Below are positions 49,565-58,435 of a DNA stretch of 64,000 nt, piece after piece. Positions within the stretch are counted from its first letter, which is position 1. The number at the start of each line of letters is the position of its first letter. The position numbers and the translations under genes are program-made. A model generated the notes under the pieces. It did not search any database. It was not told the origin of the DNA and was given only the letters and a program-made list of their open reading frames with translations. Origin of the DNA: Nitrospirota bacterium. GTDB lineage: Bacteria > Nitrospirota > Nitrospiria > Nitrospirales > Nitrospiraceae. The stretch covers positions 1 through 64,000 of the forward strand of contig JAGXAR010000016.1 in assembly GCA_018971525.1 (NCBI GenBank). Reading direction: 5' to 3'.

Positions 49565-50895
49565 CGCAGGCCGGCGACAAAAACTTAGGTGGACGATGGT
49601 CTCCCACCGCGCTGTTGATGTTGGCCTGTGCGCTCGGGTTGCTGGCGCGAGCCTGGACTATTCTCCACACTGTGCGACAAGGATATGCCGTCGATGATCT
49701 GTTCGATGCCTTGGCCTGGAATCTGGCGTCGCTGGGGGCGTTCACCATCGACGGCACGACGCCGTCGGCCCACGTTGGTCCTCTGTATCCGGCCGCTCTG
49801 GCCGCTTTCTATAAGGTGGCCGGTCACCGACCCGAATGGGTGCCGTATCTGCACGTCGCCTGCGACATCGGCGCGAGCTTCTGCGTCTTCCGTGTCGGGA
49901 CGAGACTGTTCGGCTCTTGGAGCGGTGCGATTGCGGCATCGGCCGTGTTTCTCTATCCAGCCTATTGGACGTACGATCCTCGGATCAGGAGTGAGAGCCT
50001 GTTGACGCTGCTGATGAGCGTCTGGTTGTGGGCGACGGTTGTTTTTGTCGATTCCCCACGGCTCCACACCTTCGCTGTAGCGGGGCTGCTTGCCGGGTTG
50101 ACGATTCTCTGCAAGCCGGCCGCGATGCTGCTCGGCATCGGCGTTGCCGCGCTGGCCTATCTTGGGAGGGAGACCGTAGGGATCAAGACCCGCTACGCGA
50201 CCGTCTATCTACTTGCTTGTCTGCTTATTGTGGTGCCCTGGACGATACGGAACTATCTGACGTTCGATGCAGTGATTCCTATCTCCGCGGGAATCGGCGC
50301 CGGTCTCTGGATGGGCAGCGATCCTCTCTCGCGAGGGAGCTGGCCTATGCCGCAAACCAAGGAGAGGCAGATTTGGGAGAGCGCCGGGATTACACCGTTG
50401 CCCTATGCCCATGCGATGTACGACGTGTCGACTGATCGCCTCTTGCGCACGAAAGGATGGGCGCGGATCACAGAAGAGCCGGTTCGATACCTCCGGCTGA
50501 CCCTGACACGGGCGTTCGATTTCTGGATCGGGAACTCGTTCTACCTGGTGAATTCCGATCAGGGATTTGCGCAGGGGTTCTCGGAAGATGCGACCGTCCG
50601 AGGCTGGCTGGTAGCCACCTACAGCATGGCGAAACGATTACTACTGGTTCCCGGGTTGGTCGTGCTGGCGCTATGGAGTGCCTGGTTCCATCGGCCTCGT
50701 TGGCGGGAGCTTCTGCCGCTCTATTTGTTTCCGATCGGCCTGATGCTTGGCTACGTCCCATTCACAGTGGAAGCTGGCCGGTATGCGCTGCCTGTGCTAC
50801 CGTGCCTTATGGTCCTGTCGGTGGCTGTCTTGGCGCAGGAGGGTCACCCGATGGTGTCTCTGCGTCGTCGGCAGCCTCTTCCCGTGAGGTTGTGA
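49561..50895 (+). CDS. GT39/ArnT-like membrane glycosyltransferase
   Basis: The 444-residue protein has about ten membrane helices and an early acidic D-D-L-F-D-A loop (about residues 45-50), followed by H-V-G-P-L-Y-P-A. This fits the GT-C fold of PMT/ArnT-type enzymes that use polyprenyl-phosphate sugars. The start ATG overlaps the methyltransferase stop as ATGA; an upstream open frame to 49078 is only overlap with that gene. It may decorate the glycan in the periplasm. Confidence 0.78.
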   Translation: MTQAGDKNLGGRWSPTALLMLACALGLLARAWTILHTVRQGYAVDDLFDALAWNLASLGAFTIDGTTPSAHVGPLYPAALAAFYKVAGHRPEWVPYLHVACDIGASFCVFRVGTRLFGSWSGAIAASAVFLYPAYWTYDPRIRSESLLTLLMSVWLWATVVFVDSPRLHTFAVAGLLAGLTILCKPAAMLLGIGVAALAYLGRETVGIKTRYATVYLLACLLIVVPWTIRNYLTFDAVIPISAGIGAGLWMGSDPLSRGSWPMPQTKERQIWESAGITPLPYAHAMYDVSTDRLLRTKGWARITEEPVRYLRLTLTRAFDFWIGNSFYLVNSDQGFAQGFSEDATVRGWLVATYSMAKRLLLVPGLVVLALWSAWFHRPRWRELLPLYLFPIGLMLGYVPFTVEAGRYALPVLPCLMVLSVAVLAQEGHPMVSLRRRQPLPVRL

Positions 50896-50900
50896 ATCCA

Positions 50901-51743
50901 ATGGGTTATGATCTCACCAGAAGCCAATTCAATCGCCTGGTGCGAGCCTACCGACCCTCTCAGTACGACACGTTTGGAAAGCAGGACGTGCGCTTCACCG
51001 CACCGATGAATCACGCATTGAAATGTCGTGATCGTCTTCATGTTGCGCTCCGAAGCGGATTGCAGCGGTTGCCGGACGGACAACAGACGATCGTGGATTT
51101 CGGTCCATTCCCGGGCAGTCTGTTGCGCCTCTTGCGTGGGATTGAGCCGACGAGAGCGGCGCGGCTGTTCGGCGTCGGGCTGATGGCCAGTCGCGAGTTC
51201 GTGCAGTTCATGAGACAGGATGCCGATGTGGAGATTCTCACCGTCAACCTCGATCCGGTCGGGCAACAATTCAAGTCCAAAGGGTACCAGGAAAAAGTAC
51301 CGTTGCCCGACTATTCCGCGCAACTTGTGTTTGCGCTGGAGATCGTCGAACACCTCACCTCGCCGTTTCATCTGATGGCAGAAGCCTTCAGAATTTTGAA
51401 GTCCGGCGGTCATCTCGTGATCACGACCCCGAATGTCACTCGCATCGGCAATATCTTCAAGCTGTTGATCGGTCGATCGCCCAACGATCGGCTGGCGCCT
51501 CCCGGCTACGACGATCCGACCGATGAATGGCGACCGCATGCGCGCGAATACGCGATGCATGAACTGACAGAAATGCTGCGACACGTCGGGTTTGAGATCG
51601 CTCTGTCGAGGTTTTTCTTGGGCGAAGACACGCAGGACTGTCAACAGACGGCTCGCCAGGACGTGATCGATTGGGCCAAGGTGCCGTTCTATCTCATCCC
51701 GCACTTGCGCGGGAGTTTATTGATCCTCGGGAGAAAGCCGTGA
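50901..51743 (+). CDS. SAM-dependent methyltransferase with altered motif I
   Basis: The 280-residue protein has a methyltransferase layout with motif I written V-D-F-G-P-F-P-G-S-L-L, short of the usual G-x-G-x-G. Later blocks L-V-F-A-L-E-I-V-E-H-L and S-G-G-H-L-V-I-T-T-P-N follow the class I plan. The altered loop may affect SAM binding, although similar loops occur in related enzymes. The ATG at 50901 is chosen; a GTG at 50892 overlaps the previous stop. Confidence 0.8.
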   Translation: MGYDLTRSQFNRLVRAYRPSQYDTFGKQDVRFTAPMNHALKCRDRLHVALRSGLQRLPDGQQTIVDFGPFPGSLLRLLRGIEPTRAARLFGVGLMASREFVQFMRQDADVEILTVNLDPVGQQFKSKGYQEKVPLPDYSAQLVFALEIVEHLTSPFHLMAEAFRILKSGGHLVITTPNVTRIGNIFKLLIGRSPNDRLAPPGYDDPTDEWRPHAREYAMHELTEMLRHVGFEIALSRFFLGEDTQDCQQTARQDVIDWAKVPFYLIPHLRGSLLILGRKP

Positions 51744-52903
51744 TTCCAGTCGTCGTCGCAGAGCTGGCCGGGTCGTCGTCCTATGGAGGCGGTGAACGGT
51801 ATCTCGAACTGCTGTGTGATCGCCTCGACCGCGCTCGGTATCGAACGCTGGTAATCTGTCCGGAGCCTGGTCCCTTCGTCGGGCGTATGAAAGAGCGCGG
51901 AGTGGAGACGCACCTCGTCCACTTGGCGCCGTTGTTCAATCCCCTTGCCCTCTGGCGGTTGACTCGGTTGTTTGCGAGGGAGCGAGTGACAATTCTCCAA
52001 ACGCACGGAGCCAGAGCGAATTTCTATGGACGGATTGCCGGACGTTTGGCCGGTGTTCCGGTCATTATCTCGACCATCCATAATTCACTCAAAGATTACG
52101 AGGTCTCTCCACTCAAACGATGGATTTATGCGCTGTTATTGCGTCTGACGCTCTCTCTTGTCCATCGGATTATCTGTGTTTCGGATGCCAATCGCCGCGA
52201 CCTGATCGACGAGTGCCCGGCTGCGGGGGCGAAGACGCAGACGGTCTACAACGGTGTGGACTCCTCCGCGTTTCCGTCACAGCCGGATCGCCAAAAAGTC
52301 AGGCAGGAGTTGGGAATTATACAGGGGCCGGTGCTGGTCACGATTGGGCGGTTGACGGAACAGAAGGGCCATCGCTATCTGCTGCAGGCATTTCCAGACC
52401 TGCTAAGCACATGGCCACAGCTCTGCTGTGTGTTCGTGGGAGAGGGTGAGCTGCATGACGCATTGCAGCGTCTGGCGATCGACCTGGGTGTCGAACGGGC
52501 CTGTCGGTTTGTGGGGGTCCGTGAGGACATCGCCGATATCCTGGCTGCGGCGGATCTGTTTGTGCTCCCATCTCTCTCTGAGGGATTTCCCTTTGTGTTG
52601 CTGGAAGCGCTGGCCATGGGTTGTCCGGTTGTTGCGTCGCGAGTCAACGGTGTTCCGGAATTGATCGAAGATCACAAGACAGGATTGCTCGTGCCACCGC
52701 GAGATCCTCAGGCTCTGGCGAGGGCGATTCTAGACATGTTGAGCGATCCGGCCGCGGCATCGAAGCTGGGAGCAGATGGGCGAGCCCTGGTGCAGGAGCG
52801 GTTTACGGTAGACCGTATGGTTGCGAATACGACGGCGATCTTCGATGAGGCGATGCAGGACGCGGACGAGCGGTCACCCGTCCAGAAACGCGTATTGACG
52901 TGA
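51740..52903 (+). CDS. Glycosyltransferase family 4 (GT-B fold)
   Basis: The 387-residue enzyme opens with a glycine-rich S-S-Y-G-G-G-E-R-Y acceptor loop near residue 14. The C-terminal domain has V-T-I-G-R-L-T-E-Q-K-G-H near 201 and S-L-S-E-G-F-P-F-V-L-L-E-A-L-A-M-G-C-P-V, the E-x7-E donor motif. The GTG at 51740 overlaps the methyltransferase stop (GTGA). It is a typical member; the sugar is unknown. Confidence 0.9.
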   Translation: MIPVVVAELAGSSSYGGGERYLELLCDRLDRARYRTLVICPEPGPFVGRMKERGVETHLVHLAPLFNPLALWRLTRLFARERVTILQTHGARANFYGRIAGRLAGVPVIISTIHNSLKDYEVSPLKRWIYALLLRLTLSLVHRIICVSDANRRDLIDECPAAGAKTQTVYNGVDSSAFPSQPDRQKVRQELGIIQGPVLVTIGRLTEQKGHRYLLQAFPDLLSTWPQLCCVFVGEGELHDALQRLAIDLGVERACRFVGVREDIADILAAADLFVLPSLSEGFPFVLLEALAMGCPVVASRVNGVPELIEDHKTGLLVPPRDPQALARAILDMLSDPAAASKLGADGRALVQERFTVDRMVANTTAIFDEAMQDADERSPVQKRVLT

Positions 52904-53790
52904 AGACCGCGGTCAGGCCAGAGACAGAACAGACCGCTTGCCCCTGTGGCAGTCAAGCGCTGCCGGTCGATGTGTTTCGGACGCCAACCAGACGCTATGT
53001 TCGTTGTCCAGGTTGTGAGCTCGTGTTTCTGAATCCTCGTCCAATGAGAACCCTGGTCGAGGAGTTTTACCGAGAAGACTACGACGAGGCCTACGGTGAG
53101 GCTGAGGCGTCGTCGGATCGCCACCCGGTTTTTGCGAGCGTCGCGCGCCGGCTTGGCCTGTACCGACAGCCCCCCGGTCGGCTGCTCGACGTAGGCTGTG
53201 GAGACGGCGCGTTCTTGTCCCTCTGTCAGTCGGCAGGATGGACCTGTTACGGACTGGAGTTGTCGAAGAAAGCAGCTGCGCGCGCCGCTCGTCGTCAGCT
53301 GACGGTGCTTCCGTCCGATTGGTTGGAACAAACCGGCGAGCGCGAGCCGTTCGATGTGATTACCCTTGTGAACGTATTGGAGACGGTGACGAATCCGGCG
53401 AGCCTCTTACGGCAGGTCGCGGGCGCACTGGCCCCATCGGGCCTCGTCGTGATCAGAGCGACCAACGGGGCGTTTCATCTTCCGATGCGGACACCGGCCC
53501 GATGGGTCGGGTCCCGCTATGATCAAGCGTTTCATCTCTTTCTGTATTCGCCTCACGCGCTCCGGTCGTTGCTGAAGGGGGTCGGATTACACACCATCGC
53601 GATTCATAATTCGGTTCCGAGTCGAGGGCCTCTCGCTCCGGCGAATCCATGGATGAGCCGTCTTAAGTGGCGGATCGGTGCAACGGCATTCTGGTCCTGT
53701 GCGGAGATCCTCTATACGCTGACGGGAGGGCGCATGGTCTGGGCTCCCTCGTTTGAGCTGATAGCCAGGCGGAGTGGGGAATTGTCATGA
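52900..53790 (+). CDS. SAM-dependent methyltransferase with N-terminal zinc ribbon
   Basis: The 296-residue protein starts at a GTG overlapping the previous stop. Cysteine pairs C-P-C-G near residue 14 and R-C-P-G-C-E-L-V near 40 suggest a zinc ribbon, as in sugar C-methyltransferases and similar enzymes. Motif I L-L-D-V-G-C-G-D-G-A-F-L follows near residue 91. Sugar or lipid methylation is inferred. It overlaps the next small gene by 4 nt. Confidence 0.87.
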   Translation: MKTAVRPETEQTACPCGSQALPVDVFRTPTRRYVRCPGCELVFLNPRPMRTLVEEFYREDYDEAYGEAEASSDRHPVFASVARRLGLYRQPPGRLLDVGCGDGAFLSLCQSAGWTCYGLELSKKAAARAARRQLTVLPSDWLEQTGEREPFDVITLVNVLETVTNPASLLRQVAGALAPSGLVVIRATNGAFHLPMRTPARWVGSRYDQAFHLFLYSPHALRSLLKGVGLHTIAIHNSVPSRGPLAPANPWMSRLKWRIGATAFWSCAEILYTLTGGRMVWAPSFELIARRSGELS

Positions 53791-54041
53791 GCAGATCCCA
53801 TTGGTTCAGGCACCGGCGGTGGCGCCGTTCAGTCAGGTTTTTGGGTATGGTCGTTGCGCTCTGCCTGCTCGCCGCATTAGCCACGCTGGGTGTGCGGTCG
53901 CTGTTCACGTCGGTGGGGTCTGCCAAATATATCCGATATGAGCCGGTTGATGTGCCGCCTCAGGAGGTCTCGCCCCGCCACCAGAAGGAGCGGGAGGAGT
54001 ATGAACGACGAGAGCGAGTCCTGACGGAGAAGAGTCGGTAG
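53787..54041 (+). CDS. Small single-pass membrane protein
   Basis: The 84-residue protein has an Arg-rich N-terminus (about residues 8-17), one membrane helix (about 18-37) and a charged, Glu/Arg-rich C-terminus. No family is known to me. The positive N-terminus would stay inside, leaving the tail in the periplasm. ATGA coupling to the methyltransferase before it and 26 nt spacing to asnB make co-expression with the glycan genes very likely. Confidence 0.7.
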   Translation: MSRSHWFRHRRWRRSVRFLGMVVALCLLAALATLGVRSLFTSVGSAKYIRYEPVDVPPQEVSPRHQKEREEYERRERVLTEKSR

Positions 54042-54067
54042 TCGCGTTAATTTGGAGTCGACATTTC

Positions 54068-56002
54068 ATGTGTGGTATTTGCGGCCTTGTGGGGGACAAC
54101 GATCCGGTTCTGCTTGACCGGATGCTCGCTCGGCTTGTCCATCGGGGGCCGGACGACGAAGGGACACATCGCGACGCAGGCGTGGCTTTTGGTGTGCGGC
54201 GATTACGGGTGATTGACCCGACCGGCGGCCATCAACCGGTTCAAAACGAGACCGGCTCTGTCTGGGCGGTCTTGAACGGTGAGATCTACAACTACCGCGA
54301 ACTCCGCGAGGAGTTGATCCAAAAAGGTCATCGTTTTCAGTCCCATTGCGATACCGAAGTCCTGGTGCATCTCTATGAAGAGGAGGGACCAGCGGCGGTC
54401 TACCGACTGCGGGGGATGTTTGCCTATGCCATCTGGGATCGTGAGCGGGACCTCGTGCTGCTGGTCCGCGATCGGTTGGGGATCAAACCCCTGTACTACT
54501 CCGTCCAACCGGGGAAAGGAGGCACCTCTCATCGCGTGCTCTTTTCGTCGGAACTGCCGTCGCTGCTGGAAGGGATGCCTGATTGGACGATTCGTCCGCA
54601 GGCCATCGCAGATTTCCTGTCGCTGCTCTATGTGCCAAGCCCCGATACGATTGTGGAGGGCGTCTATCAACTCCGACCTGGCGAGGCCCTCAAGGTCGCA
54701 CGGGGACGATTGGAGTTCTGGCGCTATTATCGTCCTGAGGAAGAGGCCCTCTATCAGGCTGGGCCTCCGCAGGGCGATCAACACGAACGGTTTCTGAGCA
54801 CGCTACGTGATTCCGTCCAGGCGCATTTGGTCAGTGACGTGCCGCTCGGCTTGTTTTTGTCAGGCGGGTTGGACTCCGCGTCGATCTTGGCCTGCATGCG
54901 CGAGGTGATTCCTGGATCGATCAAGACGTTTTCCATCGGGTACGACGCGCCAGAAGACCAATCCTACAATGAGCTCCAGGCCGCCAGGCTCCTCGCGACA
55001 CATTTCGGGACGGATCACACGGAAGCCGTGCTGCGTCCCGATGCGGTCTCGCTGCTTCCTCGCGTGGTGGCCGGCATGGGGGAACCATTCGCCGATTCCT
55101 CGGCCATTCCCACGTATTTGGTGTCCGAGGTGGCCAGAAAGTCCGTGACGGTTGCGCTTTCCGGTATTGGGGGCGACGAACTCTTCGGCGGTTATCCTCG
55201 CTATCTTGGGCTGCGGGCGGCGGCTCGCTATGCGGCGCTTCCTGTTGCGATGCGCTCATGGATCGCGTCTCGTGCCGCCTCCTGTCTGCCGGATGGTTCA
55301 GGAAGCCGCGACGTTCGTGGCCGCATCAAACGGTTTCTGCTGGATGGCTATCGCCCGTTAGATGAGCAATACCTTCGCTGGACGACGTTTCAGCCGGCCG
55401 GATGGGACGCGCCCCTGTTTGCCGAGGGACTCCGCTCTGCCGTGGCCGACAGCTCGGCGCTTCGCAATGTCCGGAGTCTCTTCGCCCAATGGCCTTCACA
55501 TGAACCGGCCGATCGCGCGATGGGCGTTGATCTACAAACCTATCTGCCGGACGATCTGTTGCGGATGGGTGATCGGATGAGCATGGTCCATTCGCTCGAA
55601 CTTCGTGTCCCGTTCTGCGACCACCATCTGATGGCTTTCGCCTGTTCATTGCCGTCCGCGACCAGATTGCAAGGGTGGAAGTTAAAGGGATTGATGAGGT
55701 TATCATTGCAAGGCATTTTACCTAAAAGCATTATATCTGGACCTAAGCGAGGCTTCATGTTGCCGCTCGGGCGCTGGCTGCGAGAAGATCTGCGCGAGAT
55801 GAGTCGGGATTTGCTTTCCGATGAGGCGATCCGCCGGCGGGGCTATGTCAACCCTGCCTATGTGCAGTGGCTGCTCGCAGAGCACCACAGTGGCCGACGG
55901 AATTTCACCGATCAACTCTATGCGCTCATGGTGTTGGAACTTTGGCACCGGCAGGTGGCTCAGCCTGTTTCCTGCCCTATGACGGGAGTGGGTGCGGCAT
56001 GA
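54068..56002 (+). CDS. asnB: Asparagine synthase (glutamine-hydrolysing)
   Basis: The 644-residue protein has a class II glutaminase domain with catalytic C2 (M-C-G-I-C-G) and a synthetase domain with PP-loop S265-G-G-L-D-S270 and G-I-G-G-D-E-L-F-G-G-Y. The usual reaction is aspartate to asparagine. In polysaccharide loci such genes often encode amidotransferases that amidate sugar acids, so the substrate may be a glycan precursor. It overlaps the next gene by 4 nt. Confidence 0.9.
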   Translation: MCGICGLVGDNDPVLLDRMLARLVHRGPDDEGTHRDAGVAFGVRRLRVIDPTGGHQPVQNETGSVWAVLNGEIYNYRELREELIQKGHRFQSHCDTEVLVHLYEEEGPAAVYRLRGMFAYAIWDRERDLVLLVRDRLGIKPLYYSVQPGKGGTSHRVLFSSELPSLLEGMPDWTIRPQAIADFLSLLYVPSPDTIVEGVYQLRPGEALKVARGRLEFWRYYRPEEEALYQAGPPQGDQHERFLSTLRDSVQAHLVSDVPLGLFLSGGLDSASILACMREVIPGSIKTFSIGYDAPEDQSYNELQAARLLATHFGTDHTEAVLRPDAVSLLPRVVAGMGEPFADSSAIPTYLVSEVARKSVTVALSGIGGDELFGGYPRYLGLRAAARYAALPVAMRSWIASRAASCLPDGSGSRDVRGRIKRFLLDGYRPLDEQYLRWTTFQPAGWDAPLFAEGLRSAVADSSALRNVRSLFAQWPSHEPADRAMGVDLQTYLPDDLLRMGDRMSMVHSLELRVPFCDHHLMAFACSLPSATRLQGWKLKGLMRLSLQGILPKSIISGPKRGFMLPLGRWLREDLREMSRDLLSDEAIRRRGYVNPAYVQWLLAEHHSGRRNFTDQLYALMVLELWHRQVAQPVSCPMTGVGAA

Positions 56003-58422
56003 ACGTCGTCCTGTTTGCAGAAGTCACGGTTGAACGGGTGATCGGTGGCGCCGAGCGAGTCCTCCGGCAGCAGGCGTTGGGGCTCGCCAAGCTGGGCCAT
56101 CACGTGCGCGTGATCGCGCGGGCTCCCTTCGAGTCCGCAGAGGCCAACCTGTCGATTGGAAGCGTGACCGAACGGCGGTATCCCGTGACGCGAACCAGCG
56201 AGCCGGCCTTTCTCTGGTCTTCGATGCAGAATTCCCTTCGGGCATTTGATTTGACGCGGCAGACCTGTCCTGTCGATGTCGCCATGATTCATCAAGCACT
56301 GGCCGGACTGGGTCCGATCTTGTCTCGCTTTCGAATGGTCAGTCGCTGGGTCTACGTCTGTCACTCGTTGGCGCATGAGGAATATCTCACCAGGGCGGAG
56401 CGGGCGTCGACGACGCTGGAACGGGTCAGGCGGCGGCTGAGTGCGCGCGCCCGGCGTTGGATTGAACGAATGGTAATGCGGCGCTGTCATCATGTGATTG
56501 TCTTGAGCGAATTCATGAAGCAACAAGTGATGGCCACGCATGGAATTGGGACGAGGCATATCACCGTGGTTCCCGGCGCAGCCGATCCGGTCACGTTCTC
56601 TCCGCCGCAGGATCGGAACGAAATCAGACGGGAACTGAAGATTCCAGAGAGCCGCACGGTGTTGTTTACGGTTCGCAATCTGGTACCGCGCATGGGGTTG
56701 GAAAATCTTCTCGAGGCCATGACGATGCTCGGGGAGGAGCAGCGGAATCTTCTTCTTCTGATCGGCGGGGAGGGCCGACTCCGCCCGCGATTGGAGGAAC
56801 TGATTCGCAGTAGGGGATTAGGAGACTGTGTAGAATTGGTCGGATTCGTGCCGGAGGAGCAACTGGCGAAGTACTACCAGGCCTCTGACCTGGTCGTCAT
56901 GCCGACGCTGCAACTCGAAGGGTTCGGCCTGGTGACGGTCGAGGCGCTGGCCTCCGGCACGCCGGTGATGGGGACGCCGGTCGGGGCGATTCCAGAAGTG
57001 TTGAGAACGGTCGATCCGCTGCTGGTGACAGAGCGGACAGACGGATTGTCTCTCGCAAAAACTTTAAGATTGCTGCTGAAGCGGTTTCGTGAGCAACCAA
57101 GTGAGCGAGAGCGCTTCTCAAAGAAAGGTCGCGAAGTCGTGGAGCGTCGCTACAACTGGGGAGCACATACGGCTGATCTGGATCGTCTGTTCGTGAACCT
57201 GTCGAAGGACGGATTGCTTGAGCCTCATCAGTCAACCGGGACGCGGAAGGTGATCCATGTGATCACACGCCTGGACTATGGCGGATCGGCGCAGAATACG
57301 ATGCTGACCGCCCTCGGCCATGACCGCGCGAAATTCGAGCCGTTTGTGGTCGCCGGGTATCCAGGTCGTTGGGATGCACAAGGCGGTAAGGCAGCGACCG
57401 AGGAGAATTGTCGGCGACTCGAAAAGGCAGGGGTTCGTTGGATGATGCTTCCCGCTCTGACGAGAGAGGTCCATCCGCTCAAGGATGCGCAGGCACTCTG
57501 CCAATTGATTCGTCTGTTCCGGCAAGAGCAGCCGGCACTGGTCCATACCCATACATCGAAGGCCGGTGTGTTGGGGCGAATGGCTGCCTGGTTCGCGAGG
57601 GTACCGGTCATCGTCCATACGCCGCACGGCCATGTGTTCTACGGCCACTTTAGTCCCTTCCGATCGTGGCTGTTTCTCCAGATCGAACGAGTGCTGAGCG
57701 CGATCACGGATCGACTGATTGCACTGACGGAAGCGGAACGGCAGGATCACCTCGATCGCTCTGTCGGCAAGGCCGATCGGTTTTCCGTGGTGCCGAGCGG
57801 GATTGATCGCGAGCGGTTCGGACGGGTGAAGGTTCAGGGGAAACAACAGCCGGATTGGTTTGGCTGTCCACCGGAGGCGCTGGTCATCGGATCGGTCGGG
57901 TGGCTCACCGATATTAAAGGCCATACATATCTGATTGAGGCCGTTGCCAAGTTGAAGCAGGATTTCCCTTCCCTCCATCTCGTGATCATCGGCAGCGGGG
58001 ATCGACATGATGCACTCTTGCAGCAAGCACAGTTGGCCGGTCTCCGCGACGTCGTGCATTTCTTGGGGCACAGGGACGACATCGAATCCTGTCTCGCCGG
58101 CATGGATGTGTTTGTATTGCCCTCGCTCAACGAAGGGATGGGGCGTGCACTGATCGAGGCGATGGCAGCCGGGCTTCCGGTGATTGCCTCCCACGTCGGT
58201 GGTATTCCAGCCGTCATCAGTCACGAGCGAACTGGTTTGCTGGTGCCTCCTGGTGATGCCGGTGCGTTGGCGGATGCGTTGCGTCGGTTGCTTGATCGAC
58301 CGGAGTGGGCAGCGCAGTTAGGCGAGGCAGCCAGCCGTAGTGTAGACAGCCGATATGGGTCTGTCTCAATGGTTCACGCAATTGAATCAATCTTTGCCGA
58401 GGCGCTCAGTGTCCATCGGTAA
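55999..58422 (+). CDS. Fused double GT4 glycosyltransferase
   Basis: The 807-residue protein is two complete GT-B glycosyltransferases in one frame. The first spans about 1-405 (I-G-G-A-E-R-V-L near 13; Q-L-E-G-F-G-L-V-T-V-E-A-L-A-S-G). The second starts near residue 417 with K-V-I-H-V-I-T-R-L-D-Y-G-G-S and ends with N-E-G-M-G-R-A-L-I-E-A-M-A-A-G and D-I-K-G-H-T-Y as donor-site blocks. Both donor motifs look intact, so one chain could add two sugars in order. The ATG overlaps the asnB stop. There is no sign of a frameshift or repeat at the join. Confidence 0.88.
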   Translation: MNVVLFAEVTVERVIGGAERVLRQQALGLAKLGHHVRVIARAPFESAEANLSIGSVTERRYPVTRTSEPAFLWSSMQNSLRAFDLTRQTCPVDVAMIHQALAGLGPILSRFRMVSRWVYVCHSLAHEEYLTRAERASTTLERVRRRLSARARRWIERMVMRRCHHVIVLSEFMKQQVMATHGIGTRHITVVPGAADPVTFSPPQDRNEIRRELKIPESRTVLFTVRNLVPRMGLENLLEAMTMLGEEQRNLLLLIGGEGRLRPRLEELIRSRGLGDCVELVGFVPEEQLAKYYQASDLVVMPTLQLEGFGLVTVEALASGTPVMGTPVGAIPEVLRTVDPLLVTERTDGLSLAKTLRLLLKRFREQPSERERFSKKGREVVERRYNWGAHTADLDRLFVNLSKDGLLEPHQSTGTRKVIHVITRLDYGGSAQNTMLTALGHDRAKFEPFVVAGYPGRWDAQGGKAATEENCRRLEKAGVRWMMLPALTREVHPLKDAQALCQLIRLFRQEQPALVHTHTSKAGVLGRMAAWFARVPVIVHTPHGHVFYGHFSPFRSWLFLQIERVLSAITDRLIALTEAERQDHLDRSVGKADRFSVVPSGIDRERFGRVKVQGKQQPDWFGCPPEALVIGSVGWLTDIKGHTYLIEAVAKLKQDFPSLHLVIIGSGDRHDALLQQAQLAGLRDVVHFLGHRDDIESCLAGMDVFVLPSLNEGMGRALIEAMAAGLPVIASHVGGIPAVISHERTGLLVPPGDAGALADALRRLLDRPEWAAQLGEAASRSVDSRYGSVSMVHAIESIFAEALSVHR

Positions 58423-58435
58423 GCGAGACGGACAG

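Noticed and set aside
57232-58224. Minus-strand open frame of 330 codons
   Set aside because: Antisense to the second GT4 domain, which has intact motifs.
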